This document shows positions 12,197 through 24,207 of a stretch of DNA of 64,000 nt, one piece after another. Position numbers and translations under genes: made by a program. Below the pieces are notes generated by a model. The model ran no database searches, was not told the DNA's origin, and saw only the letters and a program-made list of their open reading frames with translations. Position 1 is the stretch's first letter. The number at the start of each line of letters is the position of its first letter. The stretch spans positions 53,262,066-53,326,065 of the forward strand of contig NC_134400.1 in assembly GCF_050003625.1 (NCBI RefSeq), read 5' to 3'. The stretch comes from Haematobia irritans. Its lineage: Eukaryota; Arthropoda; Insecta; Diptera; Muscidae.

Positions 12197-12702
12197 TAAC
12201 TAACCATGCAAAAATTGGTTCACATCGGTTCATAATTATATATAGCCCCCATATAAACCGATCCCCCGATTTGGCTTGCGGAGCCTCTAAGAGAAGCAAA
12301 TTTCATCCGATCCGCCTGAAATTTGGTACATGGTGTTAGTATATGGTCTCTAACAAACATGCAAAAATTGGTCCACATCAGTCCATAATTATATATAGCC
12401 CCCATATAAACCGATTCCCCGATTTGGCTTGCGGAGCCTCTAGGAGAAGCAAATTTCATCCGATCCGGCTGAAATTTGGTACATGGTGTTAGTATATGGT
12501 CTCTAACAACCATGCAAAAATTGGTCCATATCGGTCCATAATTATATATAGCCCCGATCACCAGATTTGACCTCCGGAGCCTCTTGGAAGACCAAAATTC
12601 ATCTGATTCAGTTGAAATTTGGTACGTGATGTTAATAGATGGCCTCAAACACCCATGCAAAAATTGGTCGATATCGGTCCATAATTATATCCCCCATATG
12701 GT
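12197..12702 (-). mobile_element. Mini-me-like A units
   Basis: Three A-type 153-bp units in reverse (ATATAGCCCCCATATAAACC at 12240 and 12393). The block ends at 12697-12702, where it meets B-type DNA in opposite orientation exactly at the shared CCCCCATAT / TATATGGGGG word. Confidence 0.8.
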
Positions 12703-14398
12703 CTATATGGGGGATATACCAAAACATGGACCGATACTCACCATTTTTGGCACACCTCTTTATGGTTCTAAAATACCTCTAGATTTCCAATTTCTGGTAA
12801 ATTGAATAAAAACAAGTATATACAGCAGTAAGTTCGGCCGGGCCGAATCTTAAATACCCACCACCATGAACCAAATATTAGGGTTTCCTTTGAAATTTCA
12901 GGAGGGCTTGAGGACACTTCCCGAAGATAAATGTAAAGATTTCACCTATGAGGACTATATCAGATTCTGGATTTATAAGATCCATTTTTGTTTGAGTTTT
13001 AGAGGAATCATTATTATCTCTTGTAAGTGTGCAAGAAAATTATAAAATAACGTCTTGATTTGAAATCTTAAATCTGTAGATTTTCACCCGAGAAGTAAAA
13101 TCTGGAAATTTTGCATTGAGTTGAGCAATTTTCATGATCAGGGCGCCTTCTATACCCTCAAGAAGTGAAGTCGGCCTATATGGAGACATTACCAAAAGTA
13201 CCGATAAAAACTTAATCCGATACACGTTTTGGTGAGCCTAAAATACCATAATATTTACAATTTCAAGCAAATCGGATAAAAACTACGGTTTCTAGAAACC
13301 CAAGGAGTTAAATCGGGAGATCGTTCTTATGGGGGCTATACTAAAATATGGACCGATATTCACCGTTTTCGGCACAACTCTTTATGGCCCGAAAATACAC
13401 CTAGATTTCCAATTTCAGGCAAATTGGATAAAAACTACGGATTCTATAAGCCCAAGAAGTAAAGTCGGGAGATCGGTCTATATGGGGGCTATACCAAAAC
13501 ATGCACTGACGCTCACCATTTTTGGCACACCTCTTCAAGGTTCCAAAATACCTCTAGATTTTCAATTTCGCGCAAATTGGATGAAAACTACGGTTTCTAT
13601 AAGCGAAAGACCCCAAATCGGGAGGTCGGTTTATATGGGGGCTATACCAGAACATGGACCGACACTCACCATTTTTGGCACACCTCTTCAAGGTCACAAA
13701 ATATCTCTAGATTTTAAATTTCGCGCAAATTGGATGAAAACTACGGTTTCTATAAGCGAAAGACCCCAAATCGGGAGGTCGGTTTATATGGGGGCTATAC
13801 CAAACCATGGACCGACACTCACCATTTTTGGCACACCTCTTCAAGGTCCCAAAATACCTCTAGATTTTCAATTTCGCGCAAATTGGATGAAAACTACGGT
13901 TTCTATAAGCGAAAGACCCCAAATCGGGAGGTCGGTTTATATGGGGGCTATACCAAAACATGGACCGACACTCACCATTTTTGGCACACCTCTTCAAGGT
14001 CCCAAAATATATCTAGATTTTCAATTTCGCGCAAATTGGATGAAAGCTACGGTTTCTATAAGCGAAAGACCCCAAATGGGGAGGTCGGTTTATATAGGGG
14101 CTATACCAAAACATGGCCCGATATAGCCCATCTTCGAACTTGACCTGCGTGCAGACAAAAGACGATTCTGTGTCAAATTTCAGGACGATAGCTCCATTAT
14201 TGAATGCTGTAGCGTGATTACAACAGACAGCCAGACAGACAGACAGACGGACAGACGGACATGCTTATATCGTCTTAGAATTTCTCCCTGATCAAGAATA
14301 TATATACTTTATATAGTCGGAAATCGACATTTCGATGCGTTACAAACGGAATGACAAACTTATTATACCCCGTCACCATTCTATGGTGGTGGGTATAA
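12703..14398 (+). mobile_element. Full-length mini-me-like B element plus a partial upstream B unit
   Basis: 12703-12811 is one partial B unit. 12812 starts a complete copy: hairpin end (GTTCGGCCGGGCCGAATC, 12832-12849), AATACCCACCACCATG, the non-repetitive B segment, then 153-bp units. The last units start at 13618, 13771 and 13924, exactly 153 bp apart, and are nearly identical. They are followed by a GACAGACAGACAGACGGACA run (14235-14257), TGATCAAGAATATATATACT, and the end TCTATGGTGGTGGGTATA. The 265-codon open frame across the units is a by-product of a 51-codon period. Confidence 0.88.
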
Positions 14399-14400
14399 AA

Positions 14401-15165
14401 ATTGAATAAAAACCAATTTATGGTCATAAAATACCTCTAGATTTCAAATTTCAGGCAAATTGGATAAAAACTACGATTTCTATCAGCCCAAGACCCCAAA
14501 TCAGGAGGTCGGTTTATATGGGGACTATATGGGAGCCACCGTGGTGCAATGGTTAGCATGCCCGCCTTGCATACACAAGGTCGTGGGATCGATTCCTGCT
14601 ACGACCGAACACCAAAAAGTTTTTTAGCGGTGGATTATCCCACCTCAGTAATGCTAGTGACATTTCTGAGGGTTTCAAAGCTTCTCTAAGTGGTTTCACT
14701 GCAATGTGGAACGCCGTTCGGACTCGGCTATAAAAAGGAGGTCCCTTATCATTGAGCTTAACATGGAATCGGGCAGCACTCAGTGATAAGAGAGAAGTTC
14801 ACCAATGTGGTATCACAATGGACTGAATAGTCTAAGTGAGCCTGATACATCGGGCTGCCACATAACCTAACCTAACCTAACCTATGGGGACTATATCAAA
14901 ACCTGCACCGATATAGTCCTTCTTCGAACTTGACCTGCCTGCAGACAAAAGACGAGCTTGTGCAAAATTTCAGCGTGATTATTGAAGACTGTAGCGTGAT
15001 TACAACAGACAGACGTCTGACGGACATGGTTATATCGTCTTAGAATTTCTCCCTGATCAAGAATATATATACTTTATATAGTCGGAAATCAATATTCCGA
15101 TGTGTTACAAACGGAATGACAAACTTATTATACCCCCGTCACCATTCTATGGTGGTGGGTATAAT
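14401..15165 (+). mobile_element. Mini-me-like B element, truncated, hosting a SINE
   Basis: It begins inside a B unit (CTTTATGGTC-like text), carries a SINE at 14531-14883, and continues with the GTCY run, GATCAAGAATATATATACTT and the terminal CTATGGTGGTGGGTATAA. The hairpin end is absent. Confidence 0.82.
14531..14883 (+). mobile_element. tRNA-derived SINE, copy 2
   Basis: Flanked by a perfect 13-bp duplication ATGGGGACTATAT (14518-14530, 14884-14896), which lies in the conserved B-unit word. Pol III-type boxes are at the left (TGGTGCAATGG; GGATCGATTCC with one change from the usual box). The 3' tail reads GGGCTGCCACATAACCTAAC and ends in CCTAA repeats. Confidence 0.93.
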
Positions 15166-16320
<1,155 letters not shown>

Positions 16321-16779
16321 TGCAAATATAAATTTTAATATATTAATTTATTTATAAATCCTCTGTTGCATCATAAACGTTCTAATTTTGTGTAAAATTG
16401 GCAAACTACAAAAAGGAAAACGAAAGAGATTGTAAGCGTGCTATTATTTTTCTGGTTTATTCTTAATCTTCGGAACTGTCAAACATAGTTTGACGTATTA
16501 TAATGTCTATGGGCAAAATTGCACGCAAAAGTGCTCTATTTTTAGTTAAGTACTCTTTTTGTGCTCTTTGTATGCATCACAACAAACATTATTCCAACGC
16601 GATTCAATAAATGGTAAAAGAAAACTGAACATTCGTAAATATCACACTACGAGATTTTCCTACGCCGTATTTTGTAATTAAATAGTGTTTTACTTTATAT
16701 ATCAGAGTCGAAGAAGAGCAGGCCGATGTTGCTTCTTCACGTTGTACTCTGTTATAAATGTAAACAAACTTCTTTCTTT
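16321..16779. other. AT-rich DNA without a supported gene
   Basis: Nothing recognised apart from TGTGCTCTTTTT-type words that recur near 17050-17100. Confidence 0.35.
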
Positions 16780-16892
16780 TCTGGTGAAGGTGATTCGTGC
16801 TTGGAATCGTCTACCACTTGAATTAAGAAACTTCTCATATTCTGTTCCTATGTTTAGACACAAGCTCACATCATATTTTTTAATTCTCTGAT
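16780..16892 (+). pseudogene. Possible LINE reverse-transcriptase C-terminal fragment
   Basis: An open frame contains VIRAWNRLPLELRN followed by FRHKLTSYFL and a stop. The W-N-x-L-P...F-x-x-x-L pattern is typical of the last residues of non-LTR retrotransposon polyproteins. A similar pattern (VPLWNVLPHSL...FKEKLITYL) occurs on the minus strand at 23468-23600. There is no RT core here. A chance open frame cannot be excluded. Confidence 0.4.
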
Positions 16893-17655
16893 AACAATTC
16901 GTTTTATGATGATCTAACATTTTAAAATCCGTGCAGCTAGGGCTATGAATATTTGTAAACATTTACATTTTTTGTGTTTTAAATATACGGCTGGGGAGCC
17001 GCGTTATTTGTACACATTATGGAATTTGTTTTTATTTTATTTGAAAAAGTGTGCTCTTTTTTCGTATGTGCTCTTTTTATAAACTTAATGTGCTTTTTTT
17101 GCCTCTTCAAAATCTGGCATCCCTAAACACTGTGGTCATACTTGCAAATTTGTTGTTGCATGCAATAACATTCCATACATTCGTTATACACATGGACAAT
17201 ACGAAGTACGTTCTTTATGATAGTTTTACCAATTGCGTAGCAAATCTCGGCAATTATATGATTACAAAATCGAAAAGTGCTAACTGCATTGTGAGGCATT
17301 GCGGTCGTTTAAGCCGCACCCTAATATCAACCGCAATCACTAAATTGCACCTTTTCATTCGTCTCCCTTGAGGCACAGTTTCGATGAAACATACACTATA
17401 AAAAGTTTACTTGCATCCAAAGTTTTTAATTTTGGTTTATTTTAATGAAGCAGAATCTTTGGCTCAAAATAAATACCAAAATTGTTAAGGGAATGTCGAA
17501 GCAAAATATAAACAAACCTATTTAAGTTTAAAAATCCAAATTATAACAGCTACTTCAAAGTACAAAAAGTTTTCCTAACTTCAAGAAACCTTTATACCAA
17601 AGCACTATGGGCGGAAATTGAAAATTAACGGCAACAATTATTTACAATCAATATA
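16893..17655. other. No gene recognised
   Basis: AT-rich sequence. The 106-codon open frame at 17051-17371 shows no family motif and sits in repeat-like DNA, so I do not call it. Confidence 0.35.
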
Positions 17656-18809
17656 CACTGAAAAAAGCATGCCCGGATCCAAAGATTTTGTCTTTACTTT
17701 AAAAATTTTGTTATTGATTCCGAGCCAAAGAAGCGGAGAATACAAGTAAGGATATTGTTAAGACACAATTCTCTTTTAAATTTGGATTATAGGAAGCAAA
17801 TTTTAGTTTTTCGTTTTTTTTTCAGCTTTTTTTCTTCATATGCTACACTGAAAAAACAGTGAACCCACCAGGAAAGAAAATTTTAGTTAGTTTTAGAAAA
17901 AATATATTAATTTTAGAAAATTTTAACTAAACTGTAATAGACACGCGGATGTCACGCCGATTTCACAAAACTAAGTAAATTATTTTCGATAAATTCAAGA
18001 AAATTTATTAGACATAATTAATTTTTTTCACTTGTTAAAGAAAATTTCGAAGTTTGAAGGAAAAAATTGGAGTTAAAAATTGCAAAAATGTCTTTAGTAC
18101 CATACGAAGTTCATGATGGGCTAATTACTGGTAAATTTTACAAATTTTAAGAAATTCAGAACTATTTTGTGGGAGAGCCGAATTTAGTTAATCTTTATAC
18201 TTCCTTTGCGTATAATTTTTTCCTCTATTTTAGTTTTATTAACTAACGTACGCAAAAAATTATTAACGTCAGGGAAACTTTATTAAAACGTAATAATTCC
18301 ATGAACTAAAATAGAGTTAAATCAGCTTTAGTGAAATATAGGGTTCACTTTTTTTTGAGTGTATCAAAGTCCTTTAAAAACGAGTTTAACACGACTTTAT
18401 TTTCCAAATTCATGCTCGACTTCCAGTAGAAATTACGCTATGTGTCAAGTAAAAAACGTCTTTAAAACAAAGTGCTGAAAAACATGTCCTGTATTTGAAC
18501 GAGTTTTTGCTTTGTAGCCAAGATGCAAAAGGATAACAAATTTAAAGACAATTTCATTAATTTTAAAGATTTTTTATGAATTATTAAAGTCAAGTTGACC
18601 TTAGCCCAACTTTCTTTCATGTTATGATACCCATTTTTAAGTGAAATCACTTAATTATCAGGACAATACCACTTCATTGAAAAGTTTATCGACTTTTGGA
18701 CAAGGAAAAAATTTTATAGTAGAGATATTTGACTTCTATGCTAAGCAAAATTTGCATTCGTATTTTAAGGAGATGAAATCTTTGCCTCACGACAATATTT
18801 TTTTCAGTG
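17656..18809. mobile_element. CACTG-ended MITE (type 2) split by another MITE
   Basis: The left end CACTGAAAAAAGCATG and right end ATATTTTTTTCAGTG form short TIRs flanked by TA (17654-17655, 18810-18811). The interior matches 60728-61383 (CCAAAGATTTTGTCTTTACT; AGTCCTTTAAAAACGAG). Without the nested insertion it is about 640 bp. No coding content. Confidence 0.85.
17846..18361. mobile_element. CACTG/GTTCAC-ended MITE nested in the previous one
   Basis: 516 bp with TIRs CACTGAAAAAACAGTGAACC and, inverted, CACTCAAAAAAAAGTGAACC, flanked by TA (17844-17845, 18362-18363). The empty site is seen in the sister copy at 60926-60937, where CATATGCTATCAAAGTCC runs straight through. This proves mobility and a TA target. 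Confidence 0.93.
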
Positions 18810-18895
18810 TATGTAGACCAAAATTTTTGATACCATCTCAATTCCTTCCAATTTGCTGGGAGCTATATAAATGTCTACATTCCCCTATACAAATA

Positions 18896-19839
18896 AAGGG
18901 TGATTTGTTAAGAGCTTGATAACTTTTTTTTAAAAAAAAACGCATAAAATTTGCAAAATCTCATCGGTTCTTTATTTGAAACGTTAGATTGGTCCATGAC
19001 ATTTACTTTTTGAAGATAATTTCATTTAAATGTTGACCGCGGCTGCGTCTTAGGTGGTCCATTCGGAAAGTCCAATTTTGGGCAACTTTTTCGAGCATTT
19101 CGGCCGGAATAGCCCGAATTTCTTCGGAAATGTTGTCTTCCAAAGCTGGAATAGTTGCTGGCTTATTTCTGTAGACTTTAGACTTGACGTAGCCCCACAA
19201 AAAATAGTCTAAAGGCGTCAAATCGCATGATCTTGGTGGCCAACTTACCGGTCCATTTCTTGAGATGAATTGTTCTCCGAAGTTTTCCCTCAAAATGGCC
19301 ATAGAATCGCGAGCTGTGTGGCATGTAGCGCCATCTTGTTGAAACCACATGTCAACCAAGTTCAGTTCTTCCATTTTTGGCAACAAAAAGTTTGTTAGCA
19401 TCGAACGATAGCGATCGCCATTCACCGTAACGTTGCGTCCAACAGCATCTTTGAAAAAATACGGTCCAATGATTCCACCAGCGTACAAACCACACCAAAC
19501 AGTGCATTTTTCGGGATGCATGGGCAGTTCTTGAACGGCTTCTGGTTGCTCTTCACTCCAAATGCGGCAATTTTGCTTATTTACGCAGCCATTCAACCAG
19601 AAATAAGCCTCATCGCTGAACAAAATTTGTCGATAAAAAAGCGCGAAACACATTTCGAACCGAACACTGATTTTGGTAATAAAATTCAATGATTTGCAAG
19701 CGTTGCTCGTTAGTAAGTCTATTCATGATGAAATGTCAAAGCATACTGAGCATCTTTCTCTTTGACACCATGTCTGAAATCCCACGTGATCTGTCAAATA
19801 CTAATGCATGAAAATCCTAACCTCAAAAGAATCACCCTT
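18896..19839 (-). mobile_element. rosa-type (DD41D) mariner relative, copy 1, internally deleted
   Basis: 944 bp flanked by TA (18894-18895, 19840-19841), with termini AAGGGTGATTTGTTAAGAGC and, inverted, AAGGGTGATTCTTTTGAGGT. The first 11 bp are shared. The flanking C-type sequence at 38391-38410 shows the empty site. It encodes only the catalytic two-thirds of a transposase. Confidence 0.93.
19003..19728 (-). pseudogene. rosa-type transposase with N-terminal deletion and frame break
   Basis: From ATG at about 19728 the minus strand reads MNRLTNEQRLQIIEFYYQNQ and about nine more residues. Then an internal deletion joins it out of frame to FYRQILFSDEAYFWLNG. The catalytic region runs to EIIFKK and stop near 19003. 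Triad candidates are D in FSDEA, D in QQDGATCH and D in PLDYFLW, with 41 residues between the last two. That is the DD41D spacing known for rosa of Ceratitis. About 100 residues of helix-turn-helix region are missing, so no independent activity is expected. Confidence 0.9.
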
Positions 19840-19979
19840 TATTTAAATCAGAACAGATTTGGAGAAATATTCTCTAGAAAATCTCTAGACCATATGTCTA
19901 TCTCGTCTCCTTCTGGGTGTTGCAAACATATGCACTAACTTATAATACCCTGTTCCACAGTGTGGCGCAGGGTATAAAC

Positions 19980-20122
19980 ACGACGTTTTCAAAAAGTTAA
20001 TCGACTTTTGAATAAGGAAAAAACTTTATATTAGAGAAATGGGTCTTCTATGGTAAGCAAAATTTGCATTCGTATTTTAAGGACATGAAATCTTTGGCCT
20101 CACGACAATATTTTTTTCAGTG
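19980..20122 (+). mobile_element. 3' fragment of the type-2 CACTG MITE
   Basis: TTAATCGACTTTTGAATAAG to ATATTTTTTTCAGTG matches the last 140 bp of 17656-18809. It is followed by TA at 20123-20124. Confidence 0.8.
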
Positions 20123-20399
20123 TAATATCTCCAAACATGGTATATCGATATTTCTTATCGAAATCAAATGTTACCAACAAAAAGGGAGTCAATCCCCCTT
20201 ATTCCAGGTGCGTAACTATAGAGGGGTCGAAATTGTAACTCCACTTGGAATACCATGGAATATACTCATATATGGAGTTTAATTTATACTTGCCTATTTT
20301 CCTTATTAAGAAATTTCACTCACGCGCACTCCTCTAGTATGACGCAAGCCAATTTCCTATCTTCCTACAATTTATTGTCTTTGATCAAAATCACTTTCT
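20123..20399. other. No gene recognised
   Basis: Short unassigned stretch. Nothing to report. Confidence 0.3.
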
Positions 20400-20930
20400 T
20401 CGGTATCTAATTCTAATTCCGTCCGTCTGCGTTTGTTGTTCGCAGGATTCTGGTCGCAATTATTAACCGATTTTGATAAAATTTGGTACAACGTGATTTC
20501 TTGGTAAAAGAACAATCACTGTTGAAAAAATTGGATCAAAGTTAGATACAGTCCCCATGTATATGTATCGCCCGATTTCGACAAATGAATTCATAATGTG
20601 CTTATTTACTAGCCGATTGTCAAATTTAACACAAAGTAACTATTTGTAATACCGTTAAAGTGTGCAAAATTTCATCAAAATCGGTTCAGATCTAAATATA
20701 GCTCAAATATATGTGTAGCGCCCGATTTTCCGAAATTTCACTATAAAACCCTTATTTATTAAACGATCTTACAGAAATTAGGCAGAATGTAATCTTCTAT
20801 TGTACCAATTATACCTGCAAAAAATCAACGAAATCGTTTCAGATATAAATATGTATCGCCAAATTTTCCCAATTTTTGCCATAGGTCCCTTATTTTGGTT
20901 CTCTTGTGGCTTTCACACTTCCTTTCAATA
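20400..20930 (-). mobile_element. Fourth mini-me-like lineage, decayed
   Basis: A GTCCGTCTGCG run near 20418-20430 is followed by units of about 140-150 bp (CGCCCGATTT at 20569 and 20719, decayed repeat at 20857) with AAATCGGTTCAGATCTAAAT, resembling C units. Both ends are lost. Confidence 0.55.
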
Positions 20931-21112
20931 TAATTATTTGTCCTTTAATTTCTTTCTTTTCCAGAAAGAAAAGATAGCATTTGTATCTTTTTTGTTTTTT
21001 TTTTCAGCCAAAATGAGAATATTTCGCTATTTTTATCTTCACTATTTCTAGAAAATTTACATTTATTTTAGTATGGGCAAGTTTGGGCAGACAAACCTTA
21101 CAGCAACGTAAA

Positions 21113-21478
21113 CAAAAACTATTGGTGCGAAGTATAATGACTACTGTATGAGCTGTCATGATGCGGAGGAAAAGGAATCAATTAAACACCTCTTGTGTGA
21201 GTGTCCTGCATTTTGTGTAAGGCGTAAGCGAATTTTAGGGTAATATAGCTTTAGATTACTGGCGGACCTGGAAAACGTTAACTTAAGCAGTCTGTTAACG
21301 TTTTTGGAACAATCTGGTTGGTTCAACAAAAGAAAATAATAGTGAAGGTTCAGTGGTTAAAACTAGAAGTGCCCAAATGTAATAGGTACTTTTAGTTAAA
21401 TGTGGTATCACAATGAACTGAATAGTCTAAGTGAGCCTGAAACTTAATCGGGCTGCCACTTTAACCTAACCTAACCCC
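21113..21478 (+). mobile_element. LINE 3' fragment (same family as 39739-41936)
   Basis: AAACTATTGGTGCGAAGTAT starts a match to 41190 onward. It contains the zinc-knuckle region (YCMSCHDAEEKES...LLCECPAF pattern) and the 3' tail ending GGGCTGCCACTTTAACCTAA. This copy is uninterrupted at GATGCGGAGGAAA, where the other LINE copy carries a SINE. It is heavily 5'-truncated, with an in-frame stop (TAATATAGC), and is not functional. Confidence 0.88.
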
Positions 21479-22477
21479 ACGAACAATAATAAGCAAAGAA
21501 TTTCATTAACAACTCTAGTTCTATTCCTCACAAATATACGTATGTACTAAAATTTTCACATTTAAACAGCACTGTTGAATCCACAAATTCAAATTCAAAA
21601 TCAAACAAATTTGTAAAGTGTTTACAACATGTTGAACTACTCATCCTCCTCTTAGACCACATTTAAACATTTTCTTTATCCAATTTTATTGCGAAAAAAA
21701 TTGTGCTCTACTTGATTATACCCAACTCGCATACATTTTGGTAAACATTGGCAGCTTTTTTCTCCTTAACAGGGTTTCCAAGTTTTAAATTAACTTTCGA
21801 TTTCTACTTTCCAAGATGTTCTAATGTAATTTCAATTGGAACAATCAATAATTTTTCATTATGAAAATTTGACTTTTTGCCGCTGTTTTGCGATTTCCGC
21901 CCATAGTGCAAAGGTGTAAAATACTCTAAATGAGCCTCAGCTTGAAGCTTAAATTTTTTGGAGCAAAAATGGATTATGGATTTTCTTTTAATTAAAATTT
22001 AATTATTTAAAAAAAAACTGATGGCTTTAGCAGCCAATACTTCTTTTCCCTTTTTATCATACATTTACTGTATGATTAATATAAACAATAAATAAATAAA
22101 TAAAAAAAATGATATTGTGTGTCCTAAAAATTTACCTTGCACTATCTTTCATATTATTTAATTTTTTTCAGCGTAGGCTAGCTTTATGCCTTTATGCGTT
22201 AAGAGAAAATCACACCGTTGAAGGCACTTAAGCAACACCTATTGCTGATTGACCTATTTTAATTTAAATTCAAATGTGTGATAGTGTTTATTGTCGTAGC
22301 ACATCGAAAATTTTATTTTTATTACCTCGGCTTTTACTAGCTGCAATGTGAGATATAATATGGTTGCAATATGCCGTGCCAATTACATCGTAATTGTATC
22401 ATATAATTCATGTACTTTAATTTATAAGATCTAAATCTTGTTGTGCATGATAAAATAAAAAAAAAAAAACAAACAAA
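21479..22477. other. AT-rich DNA, no gene recognised
   Basis: No repeat or coding signal I can name. An oligo-A/AATA run sits near 22085-22110. Confidence 0.35.
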
Positions 22478-22761
22478 CCCTAGGATAGGTGATAAGCTTT
22501 CGATCACTAAATTGACCTCTTGGTCTGGCCAGACCACATGACTATAATAGATAGATTTTTGGATATAAACATACTGTATAACATACCTAATCATGGGGTC
22601 TTAATTCATATGGAAATTGTTGATATGTGTTATACGTAGTCATTTAAAGCGAAACCCTTATAGATATCAACACCCTTAATTTTTTAATTTTTGCCTTTAA
22701 AAAAATTATAAGCGCTCAAAGTCAAATTTGGTCTGGCCAGACCAAGTAGTCTATCCTAGGG
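22478..22761. mobile_element. piggyBac-like MITE
   Basis: 284 bp with perfect terminal inverted repeats CCCTAGGATAG / CTATCCTAGGG, TTAA at the right flank (22762-22765) and CAAA at the left (22474-22477, probably a decayed TTAA). Just inside each end is the 16-bp palindrome TGGTCTGGCCAGACCA (22521-22536 and 22729-22744). CCC-TIRs and TTAA targets are the signature of piggyBac. No transposase. Confidence 0.82.
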
Positions 22762-23464
22762 TTAAGAAAATTTTTAAGGAAATTTCCATCATATTTTGTA
22801 GGCCATGAACTAAACGATTGCTACTTAAAATTTGTAAAATTTCCTTTCGAGTAGTTAGTTTTCGTTGAAGATACGAAAAATGAACTAAAACTCTGAAAAA
22901 TTCTTGTAACATTTTTTTCTATGTATGCAGAAATAAATTTGCTACTACTTCTGCTATAAGCTGAAATTATTATGAATTAAATTGAAAAAATAATACTTTT
23001 AATTTGTTATTATTGTTTTCACGAAATAAGCCCCCAAAATATTGGGGGCATATTTCATTTTGCAAAATATTTTGGGGATTTATTTCATAACGAAATAAGT
23101 ACCCAATTTTGAGTTTTTATTGCAATTTGACACATCTCAGAGCCCTATGCTATTTTCTTATCTAATCCCAGTTATGAAGGCAATGAAGGTTTTACTCTCC
23201 TATAGGACTTCAATTATTGTCTTAATATAAATAAAAATGTATAAGTATTAAAAAGATTCGAAATAATATAAAAAGGCAATTAATACAATTAAATTAAATT
23301 AAAAATTAAAAAAAAAAATAATAATAAAAATAAATAAATAATTAAATAAACAAAGTTTAATTAAAATAAAATTTTGAATAGAGATATAACATTATGATTA
23401 TTTGTATAAAACAATAAGTAAAAAAGAAAAAAAATAAGTAAAAGTTAGCATAGACCTTTATATT
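22762..23464. other. AT-rich DNA with a small inverted repeat
   Basis: 23019-23100 holds GAAATAAGCCCCCAAAATAT and, inverted, GAAATAAATCCCCAAAATAT, a hairpin of about 80 bp that may be a tiny MITE. The rest is low-complexity AT (23270-23440). Confidence 0.5.
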
Positions 23465-23660
23465 ATATTAGATCTGGTTAAGATAAGTAATAAGTTTTTC
23501 CTTAAAAACATTTGCGTTGCTGTTAAGCTGTAGACTATGTGGAAGAACATTCCAAAGTGGCACTGCATTTATAAAGAAGTGCCATTCTGAAAACATGGAT
23601 CGATACCGAAATGGAGTCAATGTCTTGCCCCGATTGGATCTCGCAAACTGAAGTCTCTCG
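23465..23660 (-). pseudogene. LINE C-terminal fragment, interrupted
   Basis: The minus strand encodes ERLQFARSNRGKTLTPFRYR, then WHFFINAVPLWNVLPHSLQ, FKEKLITYL and a stop, the usual end of a non-LTR retrotransposon polyprotein. Its upstream part continues beyond a transposon at 25369-25480 (…RKKILYILGNLLIS), so the reading frame was split by the element at 23663-25366. I see no RT catalytic motif, so the family is uncertain. Confidence 0.5.
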
Positions 23661-23949
23661 TACACTCTCAAAAAAAATCGCCTCTCTAACATATGTTCCA
23701 AACATATTTTGCAGGAAGCACATATATTATTGGATACTGCCGAAACATTAATATGTTTGCTTAATGTGAACATATTATATGTTTGGAAGCATTTTGAGCC
23801 CAAAAATATTATATGCTTGGAAGAATTTTCCCCATAGAAGATTGTGCTCATTCCCTAACATAAGTTTCACTTCCACGAATTTTTTTAGTTCTTGGCACCT
23901 TTTTCTGTAATACAATTTTATATATATTTTGTTTTTAATTTTACCTTTC

Positions 23950-24020
23950 GCCTGGACGGAGAATCGAACCGAGGACCATACAGTTTGTAAGCCAACACAC
24001 TACCACTGGGCTATGTAGCT
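23950..24020 (-). promoter_or_regulatory. tRNA-like Pol III promoter (minus strand)
   Basis: On the minus strand: A-box-like TAGCCCAGTGG followed by B box GGTTCGATTCTC and TCCGTCC. The head resembles a tRNA, but the acceptor stem is poor. Confidence 0.65.
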
Positions 24021-24131
24021 GTTATAGTCACCATTAGACAATTATCGTTATAAATTACATTTATATAGCATAGTTTGCAGCGCCCACGACCCCTTGCAAA
24101 CATAACATTATTTAACAGAAACGTACATGTG

Positions 24132-24207
24132 TTGGCAACGTGGAGCAGTGGTTAGCATGTCTGCCGTGCATGCAAAGGGTCGTGGGTTCAATCCCTGCTC
24201 CGTCCGA
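24132..24207 (+). promoter_or_regulatory. tRNA-like Pol III promoter (plus strand)
   Basis: GGCAACGTGGAGCAGTGGTT (A-box region), then GGTTCAATCCC (B box), then an oligo-T run about 15 bp downstream that could terminate Pol III. Confidence 0.7.

Larger units (their letters stand above)
18811..19977 (+). mobile_element. C-type element fragment hosting rosa copy 1
   Basis: ATGTAGACCAAAATTTTTGA and CCATCTCAATTCCTTCCAAT match 38311-38350. The right end is ATACCCTGTTCCACAGTGTG then GCGCAGGGTATAAA. The hairpin end is missing. The rosa element interrupts it at TA 18894/19840. Confidence 0.7.

Noticed and set aside
13329..14126. 265-codon repetitive frame (YMGAIPKHGP units), and similar frames at 43807-44850, 54439-55377 and 63087-63647
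   Set aside because: The 153-bp unit is a multiple of three, so one open unit keeps every unit open. Frames start and stop anywhere, and the opposite strand is often open too. No signal of coding selection was seen.
12197..14126. Regular repeats that might suggest a CRISPR array
   Set aside because: Eukaryotic window, 153-bp units without unique spacers between short repeats, and no cas genes.
17051..17371. 106-codon frame as a host gene
   Set aside because: No recognisable domain and low-complexity surroundings. Length is within chance for this much sequence.
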